From contig NZ_CP134779.1 of the NCBI RefSeq assembly GCF_031884435.1, positions 3,844,001 through 3,908,000 of the forward strand: DNA of 64,000 bases, read 5' to 3'. Shown in pieces: positions 51,493 through 60,989 of this stretch. The position numbers and the translations under genes were made by a program. This DNA comes from Bosea sp. 685 (GTDB lineage: Bacteria; Pseudomonadota; Alphaproteobacteria; Rhizobiales; Beijerinckiaceae). Below the pieces are notes generated by a model that worked only from the letters and a program-made list of their open reading frames with translations, ran no database searches and was not told where the DNA came from. Position 1 is the first letter of the stretch. Every line of letters starts with the position of its first letter.

Positions 51493-52704
51493 ATGGACCG
51501 TCCTTATCGATGGGTGATCGTTGCCGCCGGCGGCTTGCTCGGCTGCGTCGCGGTCGGGGCCATGTTCTCGCTGCCCGTCTTCCTGCGGCCGATGGCGCAG
51601 GACACGGGCTGGTCGGTGACCGGCATTTCCACCGCCATGACGATCGGCTTTCTCGCCATGGCAGCCGCCAGCATGGTCTGGGGCGGCCTCTCCGACAGGT
51701 TCGGGCCGCGCCCCGTGGTGCTGACCGGATCGATCGTGCTCGCAGCGAGCCTTGCCCTCGCCAGCCGGGCGGAGTCGCTCATCGAATTCCAGCTGCTGTT
51801 TGGCCTGCTGGTCGGGGCGGCGACGGCGGCGGTCTTCGCACCGATGATGGCCTGCGTCACCGGCTGGTTCGATACGCAGCGCGGCCTGGCGGTCTCGCTG
51901 GTTTCCGCGGGCATGGGCATGGCCCCGATGACCATGGCCCCGCTCGCAGCCTGGCTGGTCACGATCCACAACTGGCGCGGCGCCATGCTGATCATCGCCG
52001 GCATCGCGGCTGCGCTGATGATCCCGGCTGCGCTGCTGGTGCGCCGGCCGCCAGTGCAGGACGATGAGCCAGCCCAGGCCTCCAACGACGCGGCGGAGCC
52101 TGGCATGACAGTCGGCCAGGCGGTGCGCACGCCGCAATTCATCACCCTGATGCTGGCGAATTTCTTCTGTTGCGCCACGCATTCCGGGCCGATCTTCCAT
52201 ACGGTGGCCTATGCCGTGACCTGCGGCATCCCGATGGTCGCGGCCGTCTCGATCTATAGCGTCGAAGGCCTGGCCGGCATGTTCGGTCGCATCGGCTTCG
52301 GCCTTGCAGGCGATCGGCTCGGCGCGCAGCGCGTCCTTGTCGCCGGGCTGCTGGCCCAGGCCTTCGGCGTGCTCGCCTATGCCTTCGCAGGCCAGCTCGG
52401 CAGCTTCTATGCGGTGGCCGTCCTGGTCGGCTTCATCTACGCCGGCACGATGCCGCTCTACGCCGTGATCATCCGCGAGAATTTCCCGCAGAGGATGATG
52501 GGCACGATCATCGGGGGAACCGCGATGGCCGGCAGCCTCGGCATGTCGACGGGGCCTGTGCTCGGCGGCTTGATCTACGACAATTTCGGGAGCTATGCGC
52601 CGCTCTACGTCGCGTCCTGGGGCCTGGGTCTGGCGGCAACGCTGGTGCTGGCGACCTTCAGGCCGTTCCCGGCAAAATCGCCGCTGCAACTCGCCACGGC
52701 GTAA
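51493..52704 (+). CDS. MFS transporter (OFA/monocarboxylate-like)
   Basis: A 403-residue, 12-helix major facilitator. The loop between helices 2 and 3 carries GGLSDRFGPRPVV, the MFS signature. The first helices (VAVGAMFSLPVFLRPMAQDTGWS) and GWFDTQRGLAVSLVSAGMGM resemble OFA/MCT-type carriers of organic acids. ATG 51493 after AGGAGAT is preferred to 51415. Co-orientation with two VOC genes and a MarR suggests a small-molecule response, export or uptake. Confidence 0.85.
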   Translation: MDRPYRWVIVAAGGLLGCVAVGAMFSLPVFLRPMAQDTGWSVTGISTAMTIGFLAMAAASMVWGGLSDRFGPRPVVLTGSIVLAASLALASRAESLIEFQLLFGLLVGAATAAVFAPMMACVTGWFDTQRGLAVSLVSAGMGMAPMTMAPLAAWLVTIHNWRGAMLIIAGIAAALMIPAALLVRRPPVQDDEPAQASNDAAEPGMTVGQAVRTPQFITLMLANFFCCATHSGPIFHTVAYAVTCGIPMVAAVSIYSVEGLAGMFGRIGFGLAGDRLGAQRVLVAGLLAQAFGVLAYAFAGQLGSFYAVAVLVGFIYAGTMPLYAVIIRENFPQRMMGTIIGGTAMAGSLGMSTGPVLGGLIYDNFGSYAPLYVASWGLGLAATLVLATFRPFPAKSPLQLATA

Positions 52705-52823
52705 CGGAGTTGCCCGGACAAGACGGGCGCCTGGGTGGAGAGATGCGCCTGGCGACCTGACTCAAGAAGACGGCTGATGGGGATACAGGGCCGGAATTTA
52801 CCTTCAAAACGAAAGGACGCGTC

Positions 52824-53297
52824 ATGGCAAAGAACACGATTTGTCTCTGGTTCGACAAGGACGCCGAGGCTGCTGCCCGCTTCTACGCGCAGACCTTTCC
52901 CGATAGTGCTGTAAGCGCCGTCCACCGTGCCCCCAGCGACTACCCTTCCGGCAAGGCGGGCGACGTGCTGACGGTCGAATTCACGGTTGCCGGCGTCGCG
53001 TGTCTGGGCCTCAATGGCGGTCCCGCGTTCAAGCATGACGAAGCCTTCTCGTTCCAGATCGCCACCGACGATCAGGAGGAGACCGACCGCTACTGGAATG
53101 CCATCGTCGGCAATGGCGGTCAGGAGAGCGCCTGCGGCTGGTGCAAGGACAAATGGGGGCTTTCCTGGCAAATCACGCCGCGCGTCCTGACTGACGCCAT
53201 GGCGGCTGGCGGCGATGAGGCCAAGCGCGCTTTTGAGGCCATGATGACCATGGGGAAAATCGATGTCGCCGCGATCGAGGCGGCGCGGCGCGGTTGA
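52824..53297 (+). CDS. VOC-superfamily protein (3-demethylubiquinone methyltransferase-like/PhnB)
   Basis: A 157-residue protein with two beta-alpha-beta-beta-beta modules. NTICLWFDKDAEAAARFYAQTFPDS and the end WGLSWQITPRVLTDAM are the signature of the '3-demethylubiquinone-9 3-methyltransferase' annotated VOC group, which is not a methyltransferase. AAAGGA before the ATG supports the start. It belongs with the upstream MFS gene (119-base gap). Confidence 0.85.
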   Translation: MAKNTICLWFDKDAEAAARFYAQTFPDSAVSAVHRAPSDYPSGKAGDVLTVEFTVAGVACLGLNGGPAFKHDEAFSFQIATDDQEETDRYWNAIVGNGGQESACGWCKDKWGLSWQITPRVLTDAMAAGGDEAKRAFEAMMTMGKIDVAAIEAARRG

Positions 53298-53334
53298 GGC
53301 TCCGTCGCGTCTGGCGGCCCAATTGCTGCCATGT

Positions 53335-53362
53335 GGCCGGCGGTCACAACCGCCGGCCTTTC
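53335..53362 (+). terminator. hairpin terminator between convergent VOC and ATP-grasp-like genes
   Basis: GGCCGGCGGT (53335-53344), loop CACA, ACCGCCGGCC (53349-53358), then TTTCCC. A perfect 10-bp stem 38 bases after the VOC stop; the T-run is short and suits the plus strand. Confidence 0.75.
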
Positions 53363-53366
53363 CCTG

Positions 53367-54422
53367 TCAGAGCTTCGATCGTAGCCGATCGGCGACGCGG
53401 CTTGCGATCTCAGCCGGCGCCTCGTCGGGGATCGGGAACACCGAGCTGACATTGATCTCGCCAAGCACGTAAGCATCGGTGCCGTCCTCCCCGGGCGGCC
53501 CGAGCATGAAGTCTGCGTCCCAGATCATCGGCAGGTCGCACTGCTGGATGCCCAGCACAGTGGCGAGCTGTGGCGTCCACTCGTCTTCCATCAACCGGCG
53601 CAGACGCTGAAAGCGCGGCTCGGCCTTGGATGTGTAGAGCCGCGGCCCGGCCTGCGCACGCGCCGCCGGCGCCTCCACCAAAGCCTTGACCTTCTGATGC
53701 CCGAAGCCCGCGCAGCGATCGCCCGCCATATAACAACGCACCACGCCTTCGCTCAGCCGCGCCTGGAAAACCTGATCGATCACACAGCCGTCTTCGAAAT
53801 ACGCGACGCAGCGTTCCAGAAACGCATCCAGCGCCAGCTCCTCCGGCACATCCTTGGTGGCGTCCAGCACGCGCACCATCGGCCGATTGGCGGGACTTGC
53901 CGGCATCTCAACACTCGCCAGCATCTCGACCTTCCAGACGCCCTGGCCGCCATTGCCGCGATTGCGCTTGATCACGCGCGGTCCAGCGGCAAGCCGCGCC
54001 GGAAATTCGGCGCGCATCGCCTCGGCTGTTCGATAAAGCGCCGTGTCGCCGCCCCAGCTCATCATCCGGGTTCGATGGAGAACCTCCTTGACGCCCATCT
54101 TGAGGATGACATCGGGATGAGCGCTCACCCAGACGCCACGCGCCGCGACCTCGCGCAGCAGTGCGTCGAGGTTCGAGCGGTTTCGCCCTTCATGGATCGG
54201 ATTGACCCAGACGAGCACGCCATCGAACCTGGCGAGCTCTGCGCGAACGGCGTCCACAACCTCGTCCTCGTAGACGACGGGTTTTGCCTTGACGCCGACA
54301 TCCGCGAGCGCCGCGAATACGGCCTTGAACCGGCTGGTCGCCAGCGTGGCGCTGCGGCGTTCCGCTTCATCACCGCGCCACAGAAGGGCGACGCGGCCAA
54401 GGTGGGTTCTGGATTCGGACAT
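53367..54422 (-). CDS. ATP-grasp-like protein of the Cj0069 family
   Basis: A 351-residue protein. RVALLWRGDEAERRSATLATSRFKAVFAAL at the start, GVLVWVNPIHEGRNRSNLDALLREVA, GPRVIKRNRGNGGQGVWKVE (ATP-grasp-like glycine loop) and DADFMLGPPGEDGTDAYVLGEINVSSVFP (late acidic metal site) are typical of the Cj0069 family. The reaction is unknown; the fold suggests ATP-dependent ligation. ATG 54422 after GGGAG is chosen over 54569. It stands alone, convergent with the VOC gene. Confidence 0.72.
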   Translation of the reverse strand: MSESRTHLGRVALLWRGDEAERRSATLATSRFKAVFAALADVGVKAKPVVYEDEVVDAVRAELARFDGVLVWVNPIHEGRNRSNLDALLREVAARGVWVSAHPDVILKMGVKEVLHRTRMMSWGGDTALYRTAEAMRAEFPARLAAGPRVIKRNRGNGGQGVWKVEMLASVEMPASPANRPMVRVLDATKDVPEELALDAFLERCVAYFEDGCVIDQVFQARLSEGVVRCYMAGDRCAGFGHQKVKALVEAPAARAQAGPRLYTSKAEPRFQRLRRLMEDEWTPQLATVLGIQQCDLPMIWDADFMLGPPGEDGTDAYVLGEINVSSVFPIPDEAPAEIASRVADRLRSKL

Positions 54423-54679
54423 GAAAAAACGGCTCCCATTCAATCGTGCTCCGGCGGCGCGCGAACACGCCAACCGCGAGCAGGACTTGGACGGGGAACC
54501 GTCTTGAGGCGCCGGGAGCCTGCGACGCCCCGACACTCGATCAATAGATCCGGCACGCCGCGCGATCAAGCTTCAGCGCCAGATGGGAACGGGCGACTTG
54601 TCGATCTGACCTAGTCCCGGATTATCGGCGTCGCCGTATCGCGGCGACCAATGAAATGCCGACGCGTCGGATCGCACGA

Positions 54680-55117
54680 TCATTCAGACAACAAGCTCAA
54701 ATCTGCCTTCAAACGCATGGGCTCTGCCAAGCGGGCTTCGATCGCGGAATGCAGTCGAAGCCATATCGGCAAGGCTTCGGCAAGCAGCGCGCGGCCTTCT
54801 GGCGTCAACGCTAAAATGCGGACTCGCCCGTCCCTCTCGTCGATGGTCGTCCTGACCAGCTTGCGGCGCTCCAGCGGCTTGATGTTTGCCGTCAGTGTCG
54901 TTCTGTCCATCGCCAACAGAGCGGCGATGGTGCCGAGGCTCGGTGATTTTGCCTGATCGATCGACATCAACAGCGAGACCTGCCCGCTGCTGATCCCGAC
55001 GGGCTGCAAGGCGCTGTCGAAGCGCCGCGTCAGGACGCGAGCCGCACGCTGCGCCTGCACCAACACGCCCGAGCTCCACTCAGCTCCAATCGACGTCGTG
55101 GCAGACCAGGCCTTCAT
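54680..55117 (-). CDS. MarR-family regulator at the end of the RND efflux operon
   Basis: A 145-residue winged-helix regulator. The DNA-binding segment SLGTIAALLAMDRTTLTANIKPLERRKLVRTTIDERDGRVRILALTPEG is nearly the same as in the MarR at 50363-50821 (for example LLAMDRTTLTAN). Its start overlaps the RND stop (ATGA). It probably senses a substrate of the pump or controls a second target, since the operon already has a divergent TetR. Confidence 0.87.
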   Translation of the reverse strand: MKAWSATTSIGAEWSSGVLVQAQRAARVLTRRFDSALQPVGISSGQVSLLMSIDQAKSPSLGTIAALLAMDRTTLTANIKPLERRKLVRTTIDERDGRVRILALTPEGRALLAEALPIWLRLHSAIEARLAEPMRLKADLSLLSE

Positions 55118-58100
55118 CGGGCAGGTTCCGCAGCGCCTTCAGCCCCTGCCTCCAATGCCGCGTGCGATTCCGGCCTGACCGACGAACCCCGGCTTTCGTG
55201 ATCGGTCGTCGGCTTGATGCGGAACCAGGCGGTATAGAGCGCGGGAAGGAACAGCAGGATCAGAACGGTGCCGACGGCGGTGCCGCCGATCAGCGTGTAG
55301 GCCATCGATCCCCAGAAGACGGAGTGCGTGAGCGGTATGAAGGCGAGCACGGCCGCAAGCGCCGTCAGGATCACCGGCCGTGTCCGCTGCACCGTCGCTT
55401 CGATGACGGCGTGATAGTCGTCGAGGCCGGCGGCGCGGTTTTCCTCGATCTGCTCGGTCAGGATCAAGGTGTTGCGCATCAGGATGCCGGCGAGCCCGAT
55501 GAGACCGAGGATGGCGTTGAATCCGAAGGGCTGGTTGAAGAGGAGCAATGTCGGGACGACGCCGATCACGCCCAACGGCGCCGTGAGCAGCACCATCGCC
55601 ATCATCGAGAACGAGCGCACCTGGAGCATGATGACGATCAGCGTGGCGGCGATCATCACCGGGAAGACCTTCCCCAAGGCGGTATTGGCTTTGGTCGCCT
55701 CCTCCATCGATCCTCCGGTCTCGATGCGATAGCCCGCCGGGAGTGAAGCGATCAGCGGCTGGAGGGCCGTGATGATCTGCTTGGAGACCTCCGGAGGCTG
55801 GGTGGCCTCATTGATATCTGCGCGAATCGTGATGACGGGCGTGCGGTCGCGCCGTTTCAGGATCGGCTCCTCCAGACGCATTTCGGAGTGGCCGATCTGG
55901 TCGAGCGGGATCTGGCGACCGTCGCGGCTCATCAGCGAGAAGTCCGCGAGACGCGCCGGGTCGAGCCGCTCACTGCCGGCGCTGCGCGCCACCACCGGCA
56001 CGTTGCGGATATCCTCGCGAACCTGCGTGACGGTGACGCCGGTCAGCAGGAATTGCAGCTGCTGGCCAACCGCCGCGGGCGACAGGCCGATGAGGTTAAG
56101 CCGGTCCTGGTCGGGCACGAAGCGCAGCACGGGCGTGCGATTGCCCCAGTCGCGGTTGGCCTGACGGACGTCGGCCACGCCCCGCATCACCTCCAGCGCC
56201 TGTGCGGAAATCGCATAGAGCTGCGCCGGATCGGGGCCCATCACGCGGAACTCGACCGGGAACGGCGTATAGGGGCCGAAGACGAGCTGGGTGACGCGCA
56301 CGAAGGCTTCAGGGACAAGGCCATGGGATACGGCCTCGCGCAGCCTGCGCTTCAGGACTTCACGCGCCCCGGCATCAGCTGTCAGGACAACGATCTTGGC
56401 GAAGGCGGGATCAGGCAGTTCGGGCGCCATCGCGAAGAAGAAGCGCGGCGCGCCCTGGCCGACATAGCTGGTGACGATGGTCGCCTCGGGCTGGCCGCCC
56501 AGCCAGCTTTCCAGCTTCTGGACCGCTGCCGTCGTCGTCTCAACGCTGGTCCCTTCCGGCAAGCGCACCTCGACCAGCACTTCCGGGCGGTCCGATGTCG
56601 GGAAGAACTGCTGTTTGACGCCGGCCATGCCGATGCCCGACAGCGCGAACGCCACGACGACGATCGCGCATGTCATGAATTTGTGGCGCACGGCAAAGGT
56701 GATGAGCCCCCTCAGCCGCCGATAATTCGGTGTGTCGTAGATCGCGTGCACGCCGCCGGGAATCGGCTTGATGTCGGGCAGCATTTTCACGCCGAGATAG
56801 GGCGTGAAGACCACCGCCACGATCCAGGAGACGATCAGGGCGAAGCCCACGACCCAGAAGATGTTGCCGGCATATTCGCCGGCAGTCGAACGCGCGAAAC
56901 CGACGGGCAGGAAGCCGGCGATCGTCACCAGCGTGCCCGACAGCATGGGGGCCGCCGTATGGCTCCAGGCATAGGCAGCCGCCTTGATGCGGTCCATGCC
57001 CTCTTCCATCTTCACCACCATGACCTCAATGGCGATGATGGCGTCATCGACCAGGAGGCCGAGCGCCAGGATGAGGGCGCCGAGCGTGATGCGGTCGAAG
57101 AACCGGCCGGTCTCCAGCATGATCAGGAACACCACGGCAAGCGTCAGCGGCACGGCCGCGGCCACGACGATGCCGACGCGCCAGCCGAGGCTGAGCAGGC
57201 TCACCAGCAGCACGACGCCCAGCGCCATCGCGAACTTCATCATGAACTCGTCGACCGCCGAGGTGATGTTGACGGCCTGGTCGGTCACCTTGTCGAGCGT
57301 CATGCCGAGCGGCAGCGTCTGCGCGATTGCCGCCGTCTTTTCTTCCAGCGCCTTGCCAAGGGCCAGCCCGTCCCAGCCCGCCTGCATGACGGCGGCAACC
57401 AGGATCGTGGCCTCGCCCTGACGGCGGATCAGATAGGTCGGGGGATCCTGGTAGCCGCGGCGTATATCGGCGATATCGGAGAGCTTCAGCGTCCGTCCCG
57501 CGGCGACGATGGGCGTGTCGGCGATCGCCTTCAGGCCTTGATAGGCACCGTCGACACGAATGAACATCTGCGGACCGCTCGTATCGATCGAGCCTGCGGG
57601 CGTGACGGTGTTCTGCCGCTGCAGGGCCGTGATGATGTCCTGCGCCGATACGCCCAGCGTCGCGAGCTTCGAATAGGAGAACTCGACGAAGATCTGCTCG
57701 GGCCGCTCGCCGAGGATGTTGATCTTCTTGACGCCCGGAACATGCAGCAGATCCTGACGGATGGTCTCCGCCTGCCGCGCCAATTCGCGCATCGGCATCC
57801 CCCTCGCCTTCAAGGCATAGAGGGCGAAACTCACATCCGAGTATTCGTCATTGACGAAGGGGCCGAGAACGCCAGGCGGCAGGTTGCGGGCCTCGTCGCC
57901 AAGCTTCTTGCGGGCCTGATAGAACTCGCCCTCGACCGCGGCAGGCGGCGTGCTGTCCTTCAGCGTGACGGTCATATAGGCGTAACCCGGCCGGGTCGTC
58001 GTCTCGACGCGGTCGTACCAGGTCAGCTCCTGGATCCGTTTCTCCAGCGGCTCGGCGACCAGGTCCTGCATCTCGCGCGCGGTCGCACCCGGCCATACGG

Positions 58101-58251
58101 TCGTGACGGTCAGCGTCTTGATGGTGAAGCTCGGATCCTCCGCCCGGCCGAGCATGAAGAAGGCGTAGATGCCGGCGGCAACCAGCAGGATGATCGAAAA
58201 CAGGGTGACAGCCCGTTCGCGAACCGCGATCGCTGAAAGATTGAGGCTCAT
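55114..58251 (-). CDS. RND efflux pump, inner-membrane transporter
   Basis: A 1045-residue HAE1/AcrB-type pump with 12 membrane helices in two repeats. The N-terminal periplasmic part starts with RAEDPSFTIKTLTVTTVWPGA. The proton-relay helix carries LVDDAII near residues 397-403. It drives export of toxic compounds from the periplasm or membrane. It needs the adaptor encoded just upstream (ATGA overlap) and an outer-membrane channel, which is not encoded here. Confidence 0.93.
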   Translation of the reverse strand: MSLNLSAIAVRERAVTLFSIILLVAAGIYAFFMLGRAEDPSFTIKTLTVTTVWPGATAREMQDLVAEPLEKRIQELTWYDRVETTTRPGYAYMTVTLKDSTPPAAVEGEFYQARKKLGDEARNLPPGVLGPFVNDEYSDVSFALYALKARGMPMRELARQAETIRQDLLHVPGVKKINILGERPEQIFVEFSYSKLATLGVSAQDIITALQRQNTVTPAGSIDTSGPQMFIRVDGAYQGLKAIADTPIVAAGRTLKLSDIADIRRGYQDPPTYLIRRQGEATILVAAVMQAGWDGLALGKALEEKTAAIAQTLPLGMTLDKVTDQAVNITSAVDEFMMKFAMALGVVLLVSLLSLGWRVGIVVAAAVPLTLAVVFLIMLETGRFFDRITLGALILALGLLVDDAIIAIEVMVVKMEEGMDRIKAAAYAWSHTAAPMLSGTLVTIAGFLPVGFARSTAGEYAGNIFWVVGFALIVSWIVAVVFTPYLGVKMLPDIKPIPGGVHAIYDTPNYRRLRGLITFAVRHKFMTCAIVVVAFALSGIGMAGVKQQFFPTSDRPEVLVEVRLPEGTSVETTTAAVQKLESWLGGQPEATIVTSYVGQGAPRFFFAMAPELPDPAFAKIVVLTADAGAREVLKRRLREAVSHGLVPEAFVRVTQLVFGPYTPFPVEFRVMGPDPAQLYAISAQALEVMRGVADVRQANRDWGNRTPVLRFVPDQDRLNLIGLSPAAVGQQLQFLLTGVTVTQVREDIRNVPVVARSAGSERLDPARLADFSLMSRDGRQIPLDQIGHSEMRLEEPILKRRDRTPVITIRADINEATQPPEVSKQIITALQPLIASLPAGYRIETGGSMEEATKANTALGKVFPVMIAATLIVIMLQVRSFSMMAMVLLTAPLGVIGVVPTLLLFNQPFGFNAILGLIGLAGILMRNTLILTEQIEENRAAGLDDYHAVIEATVQRTRPVILTALAAVLAFIPLTHSVFWGSMAYTLIGGTAVGTVLILLFLPALYTAWFRIKPTTDHESRGSSVRPESHAALEAGAEGAAEPAR

Positions 58252-59369
58252 TTGGTGCCCCCGTTTTGGGACACGGTCCTGACGCGCGCACCGTCCTGCA
58301 GCAGGTGAGCCCCGAGAGACACCACCGGCTCGGTCGCGCTCAGCCCGGATATGATCGCAGTCTCGCTGGTCACCCGGACCAAGGTGATCGGGCGGAATTT
58401 CACGGTCGAGGAGGCAGCGTCCAGCAGCCAGACACCCGTCTTCTGGCCATCGTCCAGCACCGCACCGAGCGGCACTTCCATCTCGGGCTGGCTTGCCTGA
58501 TGGGCCAACCGGATCGTCACGGTTGCGCCGAGCGGCGCTGAGGCGGCCTCGCCGTCGAGCACATAGCGCGCTTCATAGGTGCGGGTCTGAGGATCCGCCG
58601 AATCCGAGAGCTGCCGGAGGGTGGCCGAGTAGCGGCGCGCCTCCGCGCCATAGAGATTGGCCACGGCCGGAGAACCAATGGCCGGCCTGATCGTCTCGGG
58701 GAGCGCAACGACCGCCTCGCGCGGGCCGGCCTGGGCCAGCCGGATGACGGTCTGCCCGGCGGTTACGACCTGGCCCGGCTCGCCAAGGGTCTCGACGACG
58801 ATTCCGTCGGCGTCGGCAACCAGGACCGAATAGCTCGATCCGTTCTCAGCCACTTTCTCGTCGGCCTCGGCGGCCGCAAGCTGGGCGGCGGCGGTGTCGA
58901 GGGCAGCCTTTGCCTGTTCATAGCGCTGTGGGCTGGCCGCGAAACCGTCCTTGACCAGAACGGCATAACGCTTCTCGTCGGCACGGGCCTGAACCAGGAC
59001 AGCGCGAGCCGCAGCAACCGCGTTGCGTTTGGCCGCGAGGGCGAGCTGCAAATCCGTCTCGTCGATCCGCAGCAACGGCTGACCGGCCGCGACGGCATGG
59101 CCGACATTCACCAGGCGTTCGACGATCTTGCCGGGAACGCGGAAGCCCAGATTGCTCTGCACCCGGGCCGCGACAGCACCCGTGAAACGGCGTTCGGCGT
59201 CCACGACCGGCGTTGGCGTCACCAGCCTGACGATCGGAGCATTCTGCCTGGGATCGCTGATCGCCGACGCGTTCTGCGGCCTCGCCGATAAGGTGACGAA
59301 TGCCGCCACTGCCGCCACGGCGAGCACGACGCCCCCGGCGGCGATCACCGACTTCTTTTTCTTGCTCAT
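58248..59369 (-). CDS. RND efflux periplasmic adaptor (membrane-fusion protein)
   Basis: A 373-residue adaptor. An N-terminal anchor helix (SVIAAGGVVLAVAAVAAFV) is followed by a lipoyl half (LGFRVPGKIVERLVNVGHAVAAGQPLLRID), a helical hairpin (about 90-150), the second lipoyl half (ADGIVVETLGEPGQVVTAGQTVIRLA) and a beta-barrel. ATG 59369 is preferred to 59393, because the upstream ATG lies in one arm of the operator palindrome. It links the RND pump to an outer-membrane channel. Confidence 0.9.
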   Translation of the reverse strand: MSKKKKSVIAAGGVVLAVAAVAAFVTLSARPQNASAISDPRQNAPIVRLVTPTPVVDAERRFTGAVAARVQSNLGFRVPGKIVERLVNVGHAVAAGQPLLRIDETDLQLALAAKRNAVAAARAVLVQARADEKRYAVLVKDGFAASPQRYEQAKAALDTAAAQLAAAEADEKVAENGSSYSVLVADADGIVVETLGEPGQVVTAGQTVIRLAQAGPREAVVALPETIRPAIGSPAVANLYGAEARRYSATLRQLSDSADPQTRTYEARYVLDGEAASAPLGATVTIRLAHQASQPEMEVPLGAVLDDGQKTGVWLLDAASSTVKFRPITLVRVTSETAIISGLSATEPVVSLGAHLLQDGARVRTVSQNGGTK

Positions 59370-59380
59370 CGTCCCGAACC

Positions 59381-59435
59381 AATTAGATTGCATTCGACCG
59401 CTATACTGAATATAGATGTCGAACGCAATCTAATT
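59381..59435. promoter_or_regulatory. 55-bp palindromic operator between RND operon and TetR gene
   Basis: AATTAGATTGCATTCGAC (59381-59398) and GTCGAACGCAATCTAATT (59418-59435) are inverted copies (17 of 18 match). The 19-base spacer contains a second inverted repeat, CTATA-CTGAA-TATAG (59401-59415). The right arm ends 13 bases before the TetR start, so one protein could repress both directions. TATACT and TATAGA inside could serve as -10 elements. Confidence 0.75.
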
Positions 59436-59448
59436 ATGGAGGGTCCCG

Positions 59449-60051
59449 ATGCGTGTCACGCGCCAGCAGGCCGAGGAAAACCGGGCAACGGTCATCGACG
59501 TGGCCAGCCGTCTCTTCCGGGAACACGGGTTCGACGGCATTGGGCTGAAAGATCTGATGGCTGGCGCGGGGCTGACGCAGGGCGCCTTCTACAAGCAGTT
59601 CGAATCCAAGGACGACCTGGCGGCGCAAGCATCCAGGCGCGCGCTGGAGAGCGCCACGGGCCGTTGGTCGGCAGCCGCCCAGTCCCATCCTGAGGCGCCG
59701 CTGGCGGCAGTGGTCGATTTCTATCTCAGCATGGGTCACTGCGCCGAGAAAACCGATGGTTGTCCCATCGTCGCGCTGGGTTCGGATGCCGCCAGGCAAG
59801 GCCCGAACGTGAAGGCGGCGTTCGAAGCGGGGATCGCAGACCATCTTGAGATGCTGAGCGGCTGGGTCGGCAAGGCCGATGGTGATGTGCCCGATGGCAA
59901 GGCCATGGCCATTCTCTCGACGATGGTCGGCGCCGTTCTGCTCGCGCGCTCTGTCAACGACGAGCGCCTGTCGAAGCAGTTTCTGCAGGCGGCGGCCGCT
60001 AGCGTCGCGGCGCAGTCTGCTGACGATGCACAGCCGAGCCGGCGCCAATGA
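59449..60051 (+). CDS. TetR/AcrR-family repressor of the RND efflux operon
   Basis: A 200-residue regulator. The N-terminal HTH is at about 10-56 (ATVIDVASRLFREHGFDGIGLKDLMAGAGLTQGAFYKQFESKDDL). The C-terminal ligand domain has DGCPIVALGSDAARQ, common in TetR proteins next to RND or oxidoreductase genes. GGAGGG before the ATG supports the start. It is divergent from the adaptor gene across a long palindrome and most likely represses that operon until a pump substrate binds. Confidence 0.9.
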   Translation: MRVTRQQAEENRATVIDVASRLFREHGFDGIGLKDLMAGAGLTQGAFYKQFESKDDLAAQASRRALESATGRWSAAAQSHPEAPLAAVVDFYLSMGHCAEKTDGCPIVALGSDAARQGPNVKAAFEAGIADHLEMLSGWVGKADGDVPDGKAMAILSTMVGAVLLARSVNDERLSKQFLQAAAASVAAQSADDAQPSRRQ

Positions 60052-60212
60052 CGATCTCCGCGACCGAGGCCCCCAGCGCAGGTTTTACGGACACTGAGCT
60101 CGTGCGGGATGCACCAACGAGCGCGCTCTCCGGCTGACGGGTGACCCGGGGGGATCCTGGCCCTGCTCGCCGGCCTGTCTGCGTTTGTCGAACCACGGCA
60201 GCGCGGCCAGGC

Positions 60213-60989
60213 TCAGGCCGCGCGCCCTACGGCCCCTTCGACGACGACATAAGGCTGTTCGCCTTCCAGCATCTCGACGCGGGCGCGCACGCCATAGACA
60301 TCGGCAAGCAGCGCCGGTGTCACGATCTCCCGCGGCGCGCCCAGCGCCACCAGCCGCGAACGGGCCAGCACCATGATGCGGTCGGCGAAGCGCAGCGCCT
60401 GATTGAGGTCGTGGATCGAGATCAGCACCAGCATGCCGCGCTCGCGGGCCAGCCGCTGGACCAGGGAGAGAACCTCGAACTGGCGGTGGAGATCGAGCGC
60501 GCTGGTCGGCTCGTCGAGCAGCAGGATATCGGGCTCGCGCGCCAGCGTCTGGGCAATCGAGACGAGCTGGCGCTGGCCGCCGGAGAGCTCGCCCAGCCCG
60601 CGAAAGGCCAGATCCTCGATCTCGAGTTCGCGCAGCACCGTGTCGATGCGCTTGAGCTCATCGTCGCTGACCGACCAGGAGCCACCCTGCTTGAAGGCGA
60701 GCAGGATCGACTCGTAGACGGTGAGCACGGCATTCACCGCCGTGTCCTGGGGCAGGTAGCAAGCGTTCGGCCGGCTGCGTCCCGCCACCGGGCTCTTGCC
60801 CTCGATCGCGACCTCGCCGGCGCCGGAGATCAACCCGGCGATGCGCCGGAACAGGCTCGACTTGCCGGCCGCGTTGGGCCCGACCACAGCGACGACTTCG
60901 CCGCCTGCGAGCACGGGCGTCGTGATGCCTTCCAGGACGCTGCGGCGGCCATAGGACACGCCGACGCCGTCGAGCTTGAGCGTCACCAT
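60213..60989 (-). CDS. iron-chelate ABC importer, ATP-binding protein
   Basis: A 258-residue ATPase of the FecE/BtuD class. Walker A GPNAAGKSS is near 37-45, signature LSGGQRQL near 134, Walker B ILLLDEPTSALD near 154, and the switch His in ISIHDLNQAL. It is the last gene of a permease/binding-protein operon and overlaps the permease stop by seven bases. It energises uptake of an iron chelate or related metal complex. Confidence 0.9.
   Translation of the reverse strand: MVTLKLDGVGVSYGRRSVLEGITTPVLAGGEVVAVVGPNAAGKSSLFRRIAGLISGAGEVAIEGKSPVAGRSRPNACYLPQDTAVNAVLTVYESILLAFKQGGSWSVSDDELKRIDTVLRELEIEDLAFRGLGELSGGQRQLVSIAQTLAREPDILLLDEPTSALDLHRQFEVLSLVQRLARERGMLVLISIHDLNQALRFADRIMVLARSRLVALGAPREIVTPALLADVYGVRARVEMLEGEQPYVVVEGAVGRAA

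Noticed and set aside
55888..58236. 782-codon plus-strand frame opposite the RND pump gene
   Set aside because: His/Arg/Asp-rich product without hydrophobic segments or motifs; the RND gene on the other strand explains the region.
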